Source of the DNA: Protea cynaroides | Lineage: Eukaryota > Streptophyta > Magnoliopsida > Proteales > Proteaceae | Assembly (NCBI GenBank): GCA_028583415.1 | Contig: CM053273.1 | Coordinates: 91,734,676 to 91,798,675 of the forward strand | Reading direction: 5' to 3' | Length of the DNA stretch: 64,000 nucleotides | Shown: one piece after another, positions 1 through 9,829 of the stretch | Layout of the letters: each line of letters starts with the position of its first letter | Numbering within the stretch: position 1 is the first letter of the stretch | Made by a program: the position numbers and the translations under genes | Notes under the pieces: model-generated | What the model saw: the letters and a program-made list of their open reading frames with translations, nothing else | What the model was told of the DNA's origin: nothing | Database searches by the model: none

Positions 1-261
1 TAGGTTAGGGCGGGTGGTCACAGTGAACGTAATACCAGGCAACCACCCAAGTCTACCAAAAGCTACTTCCACATCAAACCGCTGAAGGTGCTCCAGGTTC
101 ACCGGTCGCCCTGACTCAATATTCTTCTCGTCAAACCAAGAAAAATGGGCTTGTGCCGCCTCGGAACGAAACCACCGCTCATCGAGCTGTGGAACAGGAG
201 GATGCGGACGATTCATGCCAAGACCAAATGAACGTTTACCTGTACCTCTGCATTGAGACAT
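1..261 (-). CDS. Antisense ORF of gypsy element F leader (N-terminal 87 codons, runs off the window)
   Basis: An open minus-strand frame starts at ATG 261-259 and stays open to the window edge. It matches the start of the longer antisense ORF of element B (47084 downwards) position by position: LDE.WFRS.EAQA.FSWFD, then IESGR.VN, then FG.LGWLP and TTRPNL. The protein resembles the 'putative plant transposon protein' type often found in plant gypsy elements; its function is unknown. A good 3' splice site (TTTGTTTGTAG) lies just before the ATG, so the antisense mRNA is probably spliced. Conservation between F and B despite decay of gag and pol suggests it was a real gene. Extra antisense ORFs are known in plant Ty3/gypsy elements; the family assignment is from memory of motif style, not a search. 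Confidence 0.7.
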   Translation of the reverse strand, partial: MSQCRGTGKRSFGLGMNRPHPPVPQLDERWFRSEAAQAHFSWFDEKNIESGRPVNLEHLQRFDVEVAFGRLGWLPGITFTVTTRPNL

Positions 262-267
262 TTTGAA

Positions 268-387
268 CTACAAACAAAGACAAAATAAAGAGAAATGGAT
301 TAGAAATTTTTGAAATTTCGGCAGCATAACGACAGTAATTTAAGCAAAAGCCTCGAACTCACCCAAAACCTGGGGAGGAGGACTTAC
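268..387 (-). other. Predicted 120-nt intron of the antisense transcript (element F)
   Basis: On the minus strand the donor GTAAGT (plus 382-387) follows GGGGGTTAC. The acceptor is a T-rich tract ending TTTGTAG (AG at plus 269-268), seven bases before the ATG of the antisense ORF. Element B has the same donor and a TTTTGCAG acceptor at the same relative places (47092-47210, 119 nt). Splicing is inferred. Confidence 0.55.
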
Positions 388-1223
388 GTAACCCCCAAAC
401 ACCTCATGGAAACCAAACATCCATCAAACAAACAAGAAATTTAGGAATTTTCAAGAAAAAATCGATTTTTATCAAAACCTAGGTTAAAAACCTAAAAATT
501 CGATTTTTTTTTAAAACCATTCGGTGGAACCTCAAATTGGTTGAGGGCTTTTGCTCCTAGAGGTCCCTAAACCCTTTCTAAGCCGAAGAAAAAGAGTTCT
601 TACGGTTAGAATCTCCTAAACTAAGAAAAACCTAGTTTTTTGGCTTGGAACCATGGAGAAACGATGTAAAAATGGTAAATGGAAGGAAGGAACTTACTTG
701 GAGGCGATGTTCTAGGTCTGGATCGGAAGGAAATAGCTTCTAAGATCACCGGTCGGACTGTAGCAACTCACAGAGCCAGAGAGGAATCGCTACCAGAGAG
801 GAAGAAGAAAGGAAAAGTGAGAAAAATCTCACTTTTCGCGATTTTAAAGAGGATTCTGGGCATACCGGTCGACGGTTTTGCCCATACCGGTCGACCGGTA
901 CCCCCTAGTAAAGTCGATCGGTACCCCTCGATCAGGAGAAAATTCTGACTGGTCGAACTATACCAGTCGCTCCATTTCCCACAGAGTTACGATCGGTACA
1001 TCGACCGGTACCCCTCGGGAATCCGAGAAGTTTGTCCACCTGGACATACCGGCCGCACTACCTTACACAGTGCCGTGATCGGTATGTTGTGATTGGACAA
1101 CTAATGGAAACCCATAAAATTTTGAAAAAAATTTGTAAAATTTTGATTTAAGTTTCCTTACGAGTTTCGCCTTGCACTTGTTAAAGGCTAACACTATTAT
1201 GACTATTCGATTATACCTCATGT
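388..1223. other. Non-coding leader of element F between antisense gene and gag
   Basis: I see no credible ORF here. The stretch is collinear with 47211-48166 of element B: an AT-rich part, the shared line GGTTGAGGGCTTTTGCTC (about 540-557), then an ACCGGT-rich array at 860-1080. It probably holds divergent control sequences for the antisense gene and is removed from gag mRNA by splicing. Confidence 0.6.
860..1080. repeat. ACCGGT/CGATCGGT motif array in element F leader
   Basis: Repeated short palindromic motifs of the form ACCGGTCGAC and GATCGGTAC occur about every 15-40 bases. This equals roughly one unit of the array that is tandemly repeated (98-bp unit) at 47721-48014 in element B. The same motif also forms two arrays inside the LTRs. 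Confidence 0.8.
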
Positions 1224-1241
1224 GTTATGTCTTCTTCTCAG
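1224..1241 (+). promoter_or_regulatory. Predicted 3' splice site just upstream of gag (element F)
   Basis: TGTCTTCTTCTCAG ends at 1241, 26 bases before the gag ATG (1267). Element B has the identical TATGTCTTCTTCTCAG (ends 48184). A pyrimidine tract conserved where the surrounding leader has diverged suggests that gag mRNA is spliced from a donor in the LTR leader. Confidence 0.5.
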
Positions 1242-1266
1242 ATCCAAGCAGGAAAATTTATCTGAG

Positions 1267-2554
1267 ATGGTAGGCGGAAACGATCATAGAGGCTCACGAA
1301 GGCGTCACCACTCCAGGGTACACCAAGACGAGGACAACGTGGAAACAAGAAATGTTGATGAGCAAAATGTGAACCCAAACGGTGAAGAAAGGCAGAGTCC
1401 CAAAGCACCAACAAATTTGCCAGGACCCCCTCACACAAACTCTGAAACAATTGTGACGAATCTGGTTTTGCAGATGGAAGCTCAGCAGAAAATATTCCTG
1501 AACGAGATGCTGAAGATGTTCAGGCCACCGGGATATATTCCTACAGAAGGTACGCCTGAGTCTGGAAGAAATAACATCACACTGCCAATGGATGGTAGTA
1601 CTGGACCAATGGGCCAAGGACAGAATCTACAACCACCACACCAATTTCCATTGTCATCTGTCTATCAAGGAATCTATCCGTACCCACCACCATGGTACGG
1701 AATGAATGCACAAGGGCAGAATGACCTAAGCCGAGCGGTGGATAGGTTCTTAAAACAGAAACCCCGTACTTTCACAGGGAAACCAGGGAAACCACTGTGG
1801 CCTGCACAATGGGTGGCTAAAATGGAGAAGAACTTCCGTTTGATGACTTGTACGGAAGATGATAAGGTGTTGTTTGCTACGCACATGCTCAAGGAAGATG
1901 CCAATGCCTGGTAGAATTCTACCCAGTCATACTTAGAGGTAAAGCATACTCAGATCGATTGGGCAATATTCAAGGGAGCTTTCTTCGATAAATACTTTTC
2001 GAAGAGCTTTAGAGATCAAATGGAGAAGGAATTCCTTAACCTGCAGCAATCCCAGTCGACGGTTAATGCTTACCAGCAGAGATATGAAAAGCTATTCTTC
2101 TTCGCTCCGGCAAGCATGCAAGAAGAAGAAACCAAGACCCGTAGGTTCACCATGGGTTTACGAGGAAGTATCCGAGAGCACGTCTTGGGTTTGGAAAAGA
2201 AGATATATAATGAGACTGTACAGATTGCCAGGGTAATTGAATCCAGTCAAAGAGACAGCTTCTTTGCTCAAAACAGGGGACTGAAGAGGCCTGCTACTGA
2301 GACTTCAGGTGGAGGCAATACTAGACCATTCCGCCCATACAGGGCTCAGTCTGTTGTGGTGACTGCAAGGAACACTATTGCACCACCACCGTCACAGTTT
2401 GCTAGACAGAACCCAAATGTTAAATGTTTCAACTGCCAGCAATTGGGTCATTATGCGAAGACCTGTACTCTACCTAAGAAGCAACTGCCGCAGCAAGGAA
2501 AGGTATTCGCAGTCACCACTGAAGAGGAAGCCGCATCACCTGATGTGGTTACTG
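1267..2554 (+). pseudogene. gag: gag of element F (capsid plus CCHC zinc knuckle), one premature stop
   Basis: The start is the ATG at 1267, aligned with ATG 48206 in element B. Domains in order: a hydrophilic N-terminal arm; a Pro-rich stretch (YPYPPPWYG); the retrotransposon capsid core with FFDKYF..SFRDQMEKEFLNL and RFTMGLRGSIREH; and a single zinc knuckle CFNCQQLGHYAKTC (2433-2474, C-X2-C-X4-H-X4-C) for RNA packaging. A TGG-to-TAG change stops translation at 1912-1914; downstream the frame stays open. The exon ends at 2554, at a GT donor within ..SPDVVTG. Gag would form the cytoplasmic virus-like particle. This copy cannot make full-length Gag. Confidence 0.9.
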
Positions 2555-2632
2555 GTATGATTCTTCCCCTTCCTATTTGACTTACTGTTTGTTGTGTTTG
2601 AGCATGTAGAACTAAGGGATAATTAATTTCAG
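2555..2632 (+). other. Predicted 78-nt intron between gag and protease (element F)
   Basis: The donor is CTG|GTATGATT and the acceptor TTAATTTCAG|GGAC. The intron contains an in-frame TGA at 2578-2580. Removing it fuses the gag frame directly to the protease frame without a shift (phase 1). Element B has a 77-nt GT-AG intron at the same codon (49481-49557). Unspliced RNA would give Gag, spliced RNA Gag-Pol. Confidence 0.65.
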
Positions 2633-3036
2633 GGACTGTAAATATAGCTGGTGTACCCGCCAGAGTACTCTTTGATTCTGGGGCCACGCACTCCTTCATT
2701 TCTATTTCTTTTGGAAAGCGAATGGAATTACCTGTCAAGTGTTTGAACCCAAGCTTGATAGTTCGCTCTCCGTTGGGAGTCGAAGTGGTGTTGAATGAAT
2801 ACTATAGGCCGTGTACAGTTAGTATTGAGGGCCGAAACCTAGAAGCAAATCTGATTCAACTCGAGAGGGCAGACTTTGACGTCATCTTGGGAATGGATTG
2901 GCTAGGCCATCATTCAGCTAGCTTATTATGTGGTGAAAGGAAACTTGTGCTTAAAGATGAGAAGGGAAAAGAGTTTAGCTTCACTGGGACCAAGTTACCT
3001 AGGAGATGCTGGCCAAGTTATATGTGGATAATATAG
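2633..3036 (+). pseudogene. pro: Aspartic protease of element F, joined by a deletion to integrase
   Basis: The frame continues from the predicted splice acceptor. The catalytic signature DSGATHSF is at about 2678-2701 and the second conserved block DVILGMDWL at 2878-2904, as in retropepsins of chromoviruses. After residues FTGTKLP (about 3000) the sequence jumps to integrase sequence that matches 52070 onwards in element B. RT, RNase H and the integrase zinc domain are therefore missing. The junction shifts the frame and stops it at 3036. Confidence 0.88.
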
Positions 3037-3965
3037 TCAGACTTCATGGCGACCCAGAAAGTATAGTATCTGATAGAGATCCCCGTTTTACATCAAAGTT
3101 CTGGGAATGATTACAGAAAGCAATGGGAACCAAGTTGAAGTTTAGCACAGCTTTTCATCCTCAGACTGACGGGCAGTCAGAAAGAACTATTCAAATCTTA
3201 GAAGATATGCTCCGAGCGTGTGCCCTAGATTTCAAAGGAGCTTGGTACGAGAAGCTATCGCTCATCGAGTTTTCTTATAATAATAGTTACCAGGCTACGA
3301 TTCAGATGGCTCCATATGAGGCACTCTATGGGAAGAAATATCGTACACCTCTGTTATGGAATGAGGTGGGAGAGAGAAGGATTGTAGGACCGGAGTTTGT
3401 CGAAGAAACTTGTCGAGTGATTGATCAAATTAAAGAAAGAGTGAAGATAGCTCAAGTTCAAAAAAAGCACTATGCAGATAACCGACGTCGAGATCTGGAG
3501 TTTGCAGTAGGTGATAAAGTATTCTTGAAGATATCACCTGTGCGAGGTCTGAAACGGTTTGGTAAGAAGGGGAAGCTATGCCCCAGGTATATGGGACCAT
3601 ACGAGGTTTTGACCAGACGTGGTAATGTGGCATATCAACTGGCTCTACCACCATCCATGTCAAGCGTTCATGATGTGTTCCATGTTTCTTTATTGAAGAA
3701 GTATGTCAGGGATCCATCGTATATTTTGACAGCAAACCCACCAGATTTGACAGAGGACTTGACGTTTGAAGTTGTACCTGTGATGCTCACAAGCCAAAAA
3801 GTACAACATCTCCGAAGCAAGGATATCCACTATGTGAAAGTGCATTGGAAAAGCCAAGATGTGGAAGAAATTACTTGGGAGGAAGAGAACGCAATGAGAA
3901 AGGAATACCCTAACCTTTTTGACGACCAAGGTACGTTCAAGTTTCGAGGCCGAAATTTATTTTAA
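3006..3965 (+). pseudogene. int: Integrase C-terminal half with chromodomain-like tail, element F
   Basis: The reading begins at KLYVDNIVRLHG (about 3011) and passes the second catalytic Asp block SDRDPRF (about 3070). A TGA at 3108-3110 interrupts it, and the longest open part is 3123-3965. This includes HPQTDGQSERTIQ, which carries the catalytic Glu of the DDE triad, then FAYNNSYQATIQMAPYEALYG-type sequence, the GPY/F-like part (PRYMGPYEVL) and a terminal chromodomain-like part (YVKVHW..QDVEEITWEEE). Such tails target integration to heterochromatin in related elements. The first catalytic Asp and the zinc domain are deleted, so it is inactive. Confidence 0.9.
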
Positions 3966-4032
3966 GGGTGGGGGAGTTGTGAAACCTACATGCAAATTTC
4001 GGGGACGAAATTTCTTTTAAGGGTGGGAGAGT
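3944..4032 (+). repeat. Duplicated polypurine-tract region of element F
   Basis: TTTAAGGGTGGGGGAGTTGT (from about 3961) and TTTTAAGGGTGGGAGAGTTG (from about 4016) are two copies of the same block, about 55 bases apart. Each is preceded by a TTTCG.GG.CGAAATTT block. The second copy abuts the LTR and is the presumed plus-strand primer. The same doubling occurs in A, B and G. Confidence 0.8.
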
Positions 4033-4326
4033 TGTAAGACCCGCACTCCATGAACCCGATCTAAACCTTGTTTCATGTCGTAACAGGTCTTCCAATCATT
4101 ATTGGACCAGACGGGACGAGCGGATGACAACCAGGTATGAAATCAGACCAATCGGACCAATTCAAGTATAAAAAACTTCATACCGGTCGATGGTACCGGT
4201 CGATGGTCGACCGGTATGGCCTGCGCAGCATGGATCCGAAAACGGATCTCTGCGGGTCCCACTTTCCAAATTTCAAATCGAAGGACTTTTCTAATGTTAG
4301 GAGGCTTCCTAAACCTAACCCTAGCC

Positions 4327-4334
4327 TATATAAG
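4327..4334 (+). promoter_or_regulatory. TATA box of F LTR
   Basis: TATATAAG lies about 75 bases upstream of ATG 4404 and about 295 bases into the LTR. The equivalent position holds TATAAATA in B (43490, 53402), D (61206), E (62580) and C (minus strand, 57206-57213). It holds TATTAATA in A (37179) and TATATATA in G (16586). Confidence 0.65.
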
Positions 4335-4403
4335 GACCCTTAAACCTCCTAAAACCTCTTTCATTGATCCTCACAAACCCTAGAGAGGAGAAAGAGATTG
4401 AAG

Positions 4404-5916
4404 ATGGAGAAGAAGCTAGGAAGGAGAGGGAAGAGCCGCCATTGCCGTTCGACAAAGAACACATTATCGCAAGTCAACGGTAAGTGCTTAAACCTTCCTC
4501 TACATTAAGTATTCTAGGATGGTTAGTTATGATTGGATCAATACCATGCAAAGCAGGTATTGATCTAAACCATGTTTGCCGTCAAACCCTAATCTAGTCG
4601 GTAAACCCTAGATTCAAGTTCTAAGTTGAAGGTCATCGAAACTAGGACTTAAATGGAGTTGGAAACAACTCTAACTCAATGCTCAGACCTAGGATGTGTA
4701 GGAGAAACCCTAGGATAAATAGAGGGTGACTGACGGAAGGCGAGAACCAAGCGTATGGTCTTCTGGAGACATACCGATCGACCATATTGGTTGCATTCTA
4801 TGTGACCGGTACCTCCCGGGGACTAATCTGTGGGGACCGATCGACCATACCGGTCACACTTTTCCCCATAGAGCTACGACCGGTACCTGTGACCGATCTG
4901 CTCTGTGAAGAGTGTTTTTGACCCAGTTGGTTTTTCTACCAACGTAAACCTAAGGAAAAATTATTCTAATTAAACCTAACATTGTGTAGGACCTTGTGAT
5001 AGCACGTTTAGACCTTGTGATGCGGAGGGAACTATCAGCCAAGTGTCAGGTTAGGGAATCGGACCTAAATCCTAATAATTTAAGAAACAATAAACCGTTG
5101 TTAATAACCATGATTCTGTGGATTGATGTTTGTGCATTCTCGCATGTCATCCTTTACTTTCAGTTATTATTATTGTTCATGCATACTTGCTATGCTAGGT
5201 TGTGACTGTTAGGCATGTGATTGTTTTCGTTGGTGTGTGGAATGGGAAGGACTGGAGGTCTGGGATCATTCCTCACACTAGCACCTTTCGTATCGTTCTG
5301 TCTTAGCATGCTTGCTGCGGGTAGGGTATCAGGGGGAGGAAGTGGCACTGTGGTCTCCAGCCTGGCCACTAGACTCTAGCTCTATCTCTATGCCGTAGGG
5401 AGCTGCGCTGGGACAGGGCCTACTGTGATGACATATAGGATTGGTTAGTTGCGAGCCCAGTTTGCAAGCCCTCGCCAATAGGGGCTTATGTGTTGGTATG
5501 GGTAGAGTATCAGGGGAGGTCTTGGCGGTGTTTAATCCAGACGCCTTAGCTCTACCTCTATTCCATTATAGGGTGCATGTGGGACGACAGTGGTGTTTGA
5601 TCCATTGGGGGGCTTCACACACGTGTTTAGAGGTGCGGTGGCCGTCAATCCTTTCTATAGCACATTGCAAACTTAAAACCATACCATAATGTGAATGTTA
5701 CTCATGCATATGAATGTTGCATTGTCTGATTGTCTTACTGAGCTAAGTTGTGAGCTCACCCTTGTGTACACATTATTTTTAGATGTTAATGCAGGTTATT
5801 CGGTGGATGATTACATGAATGCTCCAGCATATGGAAGTGTGGCTGCTTTGGACATGCAAGCAGGAGAGGACGAGCATGACGCTTCGTGCGAGTGCCCTTT
5901 CTGCGTGTACCTCTAA
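4404..5916 (+). CDS. Predicted three-exon small gene inside the F LTR (89 aa, LTR-encoded protein)
   Basis: Exon 1 runs 4404-4479 (ATG 77 bases after the TATA box; donor G|GTAAGT), exon 2 4990-5049 (acceptor TTGTGTAG, donor CAG|GTTAGG), exon 3 5783-5916 (acceptor ATTTTTAG, stop TAA). Lengths 76+60+134 nt join without a frame break. The N-terminal exon is basic. Exon 2 ends with the motif [CS]D[AMP]E-x5-[AV]S shared with B, A and G. Exon 3 holds AGYSVDDYMNAPAYGSVAA and ends DEHDASCECPFCVYL, with a Cys cluster that might bind metal. I recognise no family. The same third exon occurs in both LTRs of A and B and in LTR C. It could instead be a leader of the retroelement RNA; splicing is not shown. 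Confidence 0.5.
4770..4905. repeat. Second ACCGGT/ACCGATC motif array of F LTR (predicted intron 1)
   Basis: Motifs such as CATACCGATCGACCATA and GACCGGTACC recur here. It occupies the same place, shortly upstream of the 60-nt exon, as arrays in B, A, G, C, D and E. Confidence 0.7.
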
Positions 5917-6200
5917 GAGTTGATTTTATTTATTTTAATTATTTTTGGTTGAAGATACAATTGATGTAAAGATATTTAATTAAGTTTCGGTAATTGAATA
6001 ATTGGATATTTTATTAAATTTATTAATAGATCACTCAGTTCATTTTATTTAAGACTTCCACTGTATTTATTATATTCTGATTGTGGTTATGTGCAATGGG
6101 CTGTATGAGTGGACACGGTCTTATTGAGATCCTGATGTGAATCGTTGGTTCAGTGACGGTTCACTCACACTTCTGGTTCAGCCGGAAATGGGGTGTGACA

Positions 6201-8326
6201 TATGAAGTCCTTCCTGAAATAGATAAAGAACCTTCATAGGAAGGATTGGGTAGTTCAGTGGCCACTCTGACGCCCAAGTTAGTTCATTCAAGGAGAAATT
6301 GGATTTGAATTATCCATCCACTTACCTTCGACAAGAGAGATATATATAATTGAGGGAAAAACTGAATAGTCTGATCCAAGATGTTCGGATGTAAGGATAT
6401 ATGGTTAATAACTGCATCCTAGTAGTTTACCATAAGATGAAGATCTCACGAGTGCTATTGAAGATGACAACCGAGGTTTAAGGGAGTATCCATTCGCCAA
6501 ACAAGGGGATAAGTTTCATAACTTACAAACAGTTCCATTTGGCGTGGTGATAACTGCTTTAACACCGTCATTACACGTGTTCCATACATGTTGCTTATAG
6601 ATTGTCCCTCAGAGAGAACACATGTCCGTTGTTCATTAGTTCAATCTCTTTGATGAAGATTGGTATTCACAGCCTCAAATGAAGACGAAGTCACAAAATG
6701 ATAGATAAAACACGAATATAATACCTTAAACTAAGGCAGAGCCATGGCGTCAGGGAAGTATTGTTTACTTTCTCTAAATCCCTTTGTCAAATGACAAGCT
6801 TCAAGTGTCTTGGGGGAAGATGAATCCCCTATAAGGGCTTGGGGCAAAACCTCAGCCCAAATCCTATGATAAATAGCAAAACTACATGTATTGATAAATA
6901 ATTGGTAAAAGTTAAAACACAAACCTGAGGTTTCTTCTTCTTCGCAGAGCCACAAGCCCAAAAAGCGGGACCCTCTACTCAAGGAAGCTAACTATGTCGC
7001 TTACTCCGTTAGAAAGGATGGACCAGAAAATGGTTGGAAACAGGTGAGCTAGGTGTCTTAAAACTTAGGCTCAGACTCCAAAAGGGTTTAACAAGGTTGA
7101 GTCAAAACTCAAGCACTATGTCAGAGCTAAATCAAGGAAAGTTTAAAGTTAGAATTTCAATTGATGATGAAACTGAAAAACCGATCCTCTATTTATGGAG
7201 AATCAGGAAAGGCATGTGCGGCACCAAGTGTGTATACCACGGCTCTATGGTAATGTAATGGGGTGCCGCACTCAAAAAGTGTGGCACCTTTCTCGATCAA
7301 TCCCTCTGCCCCTCATTCTTCGAGAATTGGAAAGATCCTTTTTGAGTTTGAATTTGTTCATTTGAAATGGGGGTTCTTCTTTCTTTTCTTCTTTTTCTTC
7401 TCTACTTTTTTTATTTTAACGCAGGGCTATTATATGTCCATCAATCAATCAAATGGCAACTAGGAGATGTGGTACAAGAATGTTGCACCACGAAACCATA
7501 ACGTCAGGCCACACGAAAAGAGTGCATAGCTATAGGGCCATTACACGTAAATCAATAAATCATACGTCATTGTGATGATGTAGTACAAGATTGTGGCATT
7601 GTGACACATGTATGTGGCGCCACGACACATGTATGTGGCACCGCGATATCTTAACCTAAGTTGCGACAACCTACTGCAAAGCTGCATTTGGTATCAAATG
7701 GCAACTTTCAAAACTAAATGTTTTTGTAAAAAAAGATTAATGTGGTCAATCCTTCGATCCAAAGATAGCCCAAGAGTAATATTCCTACAAAATCATCATC
7801 GTCGAAGTGAAAGGTGGCAAAATTTGGTGTCTACAACGGGTGCAGGATATTCATGTGATACTTTGCCTTTAACCCTAATCTCTCTCTTTTATGGGTAATA
7901 TCCGATCATGTCCGTCTATTTTTGACAAATAGGCATTCGAAAATGGTTTAACAACTCAAGGGAAAAGGTTCAACACTATTGGCAAGTCTCAATTTCTCCT
8001 CTCTTAAGGGGCTCTGGAGCGCTCCTTGACCTAGGCCCCAAGCATCTGGTTACCTTTGTGGACTTCTGCCACTTACTTTTGCTCTATGGTTATAACTACT
8101 CTTATTCTTAGGGTGTTCAAAAATCGTGACTCTAATTTTTGTAAGCACCGAGTAACCTAAAAAATTATTGATATTTTTATTCTATATTATTTTATTGTCG
8201 TTCTTTTTTTTTTTTTTTCCTTTTGGACCTAAAAGAAGGTCTGCCATAAGGCGCTTTAAGTGACAGAAGTGGTGCAAGTTTATTTAAAAATAAAAAGTTG
8301 TCAAGAGCACTATGGTTATAACTTAC
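6201..8326. other. Unclassified intergenic DNA
   Basis: Left boundary is the F LTR, right boundary solo LTR H1. I see no credible coding region; the longest frames are short and unrelated to known motifs. It contains a small tandem duplication (GACACATGTATGTGGC twice, 7600-7645) and a T-run at about 8202-8218. It could be a decayed element, but I cannot assign it. Confidence 0.5.
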
Positions 8327-9667
8327 TGGTGTGTGTCGAGCGCAACCAAAAATAAATTACTCTACCTACACTGAATAGTAATAATAAGTAAATGTCGATC
8401 CACAGAGACTATTAATCAAATTGTCTACTTACCAAGAAAAAGGGGGGTTTTCTTCTGCAATTTAATTGACAACAAAATTAAGTAACAAAAATTCAATGGA
8501 AGATGATGTCGATTCAAGGAAATTTACTCACGGCTGTAAATTGATCACTGACCTCATATATATTATTCTCTATTCAAATATTTAACCAAGGATTATCAAA
8601 AAGCCAGACAATCCTTACCTTCCTTAATTTCATTAATTTGAGCCCAGCACACAAATTAATTCTTATCAATAAACCAATTAGTATTAAGCAATCCTCATGA
8701 ATTTACTGATAGCATTACACTCTCGGAGGGAGTTAAAGATGAACAACAATCTAACAAGCGTCAGATTATTTAATTCATTCTATGTTTCCTTTAAGCAAGT
8801 AACAAAAACTTGGATCATAATTGTTCTGCTCAATTGCTATTTTTCCTGAATACCATAACAATTACGGATTATGGATTCAGGCTAACAATAAACTACATAA
8901 CTCAATCAATTAGTAGGCCTCTTAATAAACTGAATCATGCAACCATTAACTTGAAAAACTAAGAAACATAGATATTTGAATAAAAAATAATTAAAATTAA
9001 TAACAGAGTCTCACAATTTTACTAATCGAATTGAATTCCCTTAAATCGACTAAAGAACTTAGCTAGATATGATAGAAAAGAAAGACAAAAGAAATAAAAC
9101 TATCTTCTCAATAATTTTTGGATGCCCTATTACGTAGCATTTACATCGCTTAAATAGTCAAAGTAGAGAAGATTAAAACTGGTATATCTAGAATTGACAA
9201 CCTTATTACATAGAAATAAAGATTAAACAAAATCCTCTTGCCTAGATTAAATAGAAAATCATTCAATCATTAACCAAATGTCACCTCTAGATTTGCCAAT
9301 ATTTATAATATTCCATAGAGGTATATATTCTCCTCAAGATTTCTGACAATCAATCAAATCCTTTTAATAGTAAACCTTCTATGGGTGGTAATCTTCCTTC
9401 TCTGGTTTGAATTCAAATCAGCTTTCCAGATCAGATTTTTGGATCACGTTTGATTTCTAGAATTCTTTCCATATTAAAAACCTGCATGAAATTTAGAAGG
9501 TCACTATTGAAAATATCAAAAATTTTTTATTTTAAACATAAATTACCAATATTGTCTACCAATGTCTTATATATAAGGAATCATTACAAAGGAGTACCAT
9601 AAGACATAAAATATGTTAAATAAACTAAATATAAGGAAAATAAATATATAAAATTATGAATCCATCA
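8327..9667 (+). mobile_element. Solo LTR-like element H1 (1341 bp, TSD CTTAC)
   Basis: It begins TGGTGTGTGTCGAGCGC and ends GAATCCATCA. It is flanked by perfect 5-bp direct repeats CTTAC (8322-8326 and 9668-9672). A second copy of nearly the same length, H2 (14992-16333, 1342 bp), lies in the same orientation with its own flanking repeat. TG...CA ends plus 5-bp duplications mark solo LTRs. No coding sequence is present. It sits beside the A-tail of the LINE. Confidence 0.82.
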
Positions 9668-9829
9668 CTTACTCTTATTCTTTTTTTTTTTCTTTTTTTT
9701 GTATTAACATGGATCATTGTTCATTCCTTTCATCATCAACTATTACATCAGACTTAATAAATCTTTCAACCGAACCGAATCATTATCCCACCATAATAGT
9801 CCAAAAGTTAAACATGCTTGTTAAGCCAC

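Larger units (their letters stand above)
1..6200 (+). mobile_element. Ty3/gypsy chromovirus (Tekay/Del type) element F, 3' part, defective
   Basis: The window opens inside the element, in an antisense ORF of the leader. It then crosses the leader, gag, a truncated protease, the integrase C-terminal half with a chromodomain-like tail, a duplicated polypurine tract and one complete 3' LTR ending at 6200. The 5' LTR lies left of the window, so the target-site duplication cannot be paired; the five bases after the LTR are TATGA. The order gag-protease-(RT-RNase H deleted)-integrase and the integrase tail (KVHW..QDVEEITWEEE) fit the chromovirus Tekay/Del lineage. F is collinear with element B (43173-55451). 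Relative to B it lacks about 2.1 kb of pol. It is not autonomous. Confidence 0.93.
4033..6200 (+). repeat. 3' LTR of element F (2168 bp, TG...CA)
   Basis: It starts TGTAAGACCCGCACTCC after the polypurine tract and ends GGGGTGTGACA at 6200. Internal landmarks: an ACCGGT array (about 4180-4220); a TATA box (4327); the leader exon ending at donor GTAAGT (4480); a second ACCGGT array (4770-4905); the 60-nt exon 4990-5049; two GTATCAGGGG...CTATCTCTA modules (5326 and 5506); and the terminal coding exon 5783-5916. The layout is shared with the LTRs of A, B, C, D, E and G. Confidence 0.92.

Noticed and set aside
6731..6982. 83-codon minus-strand frame in the unclassified region
   Set aside because: No domain, no splice or promoter support and no second copy in the window.
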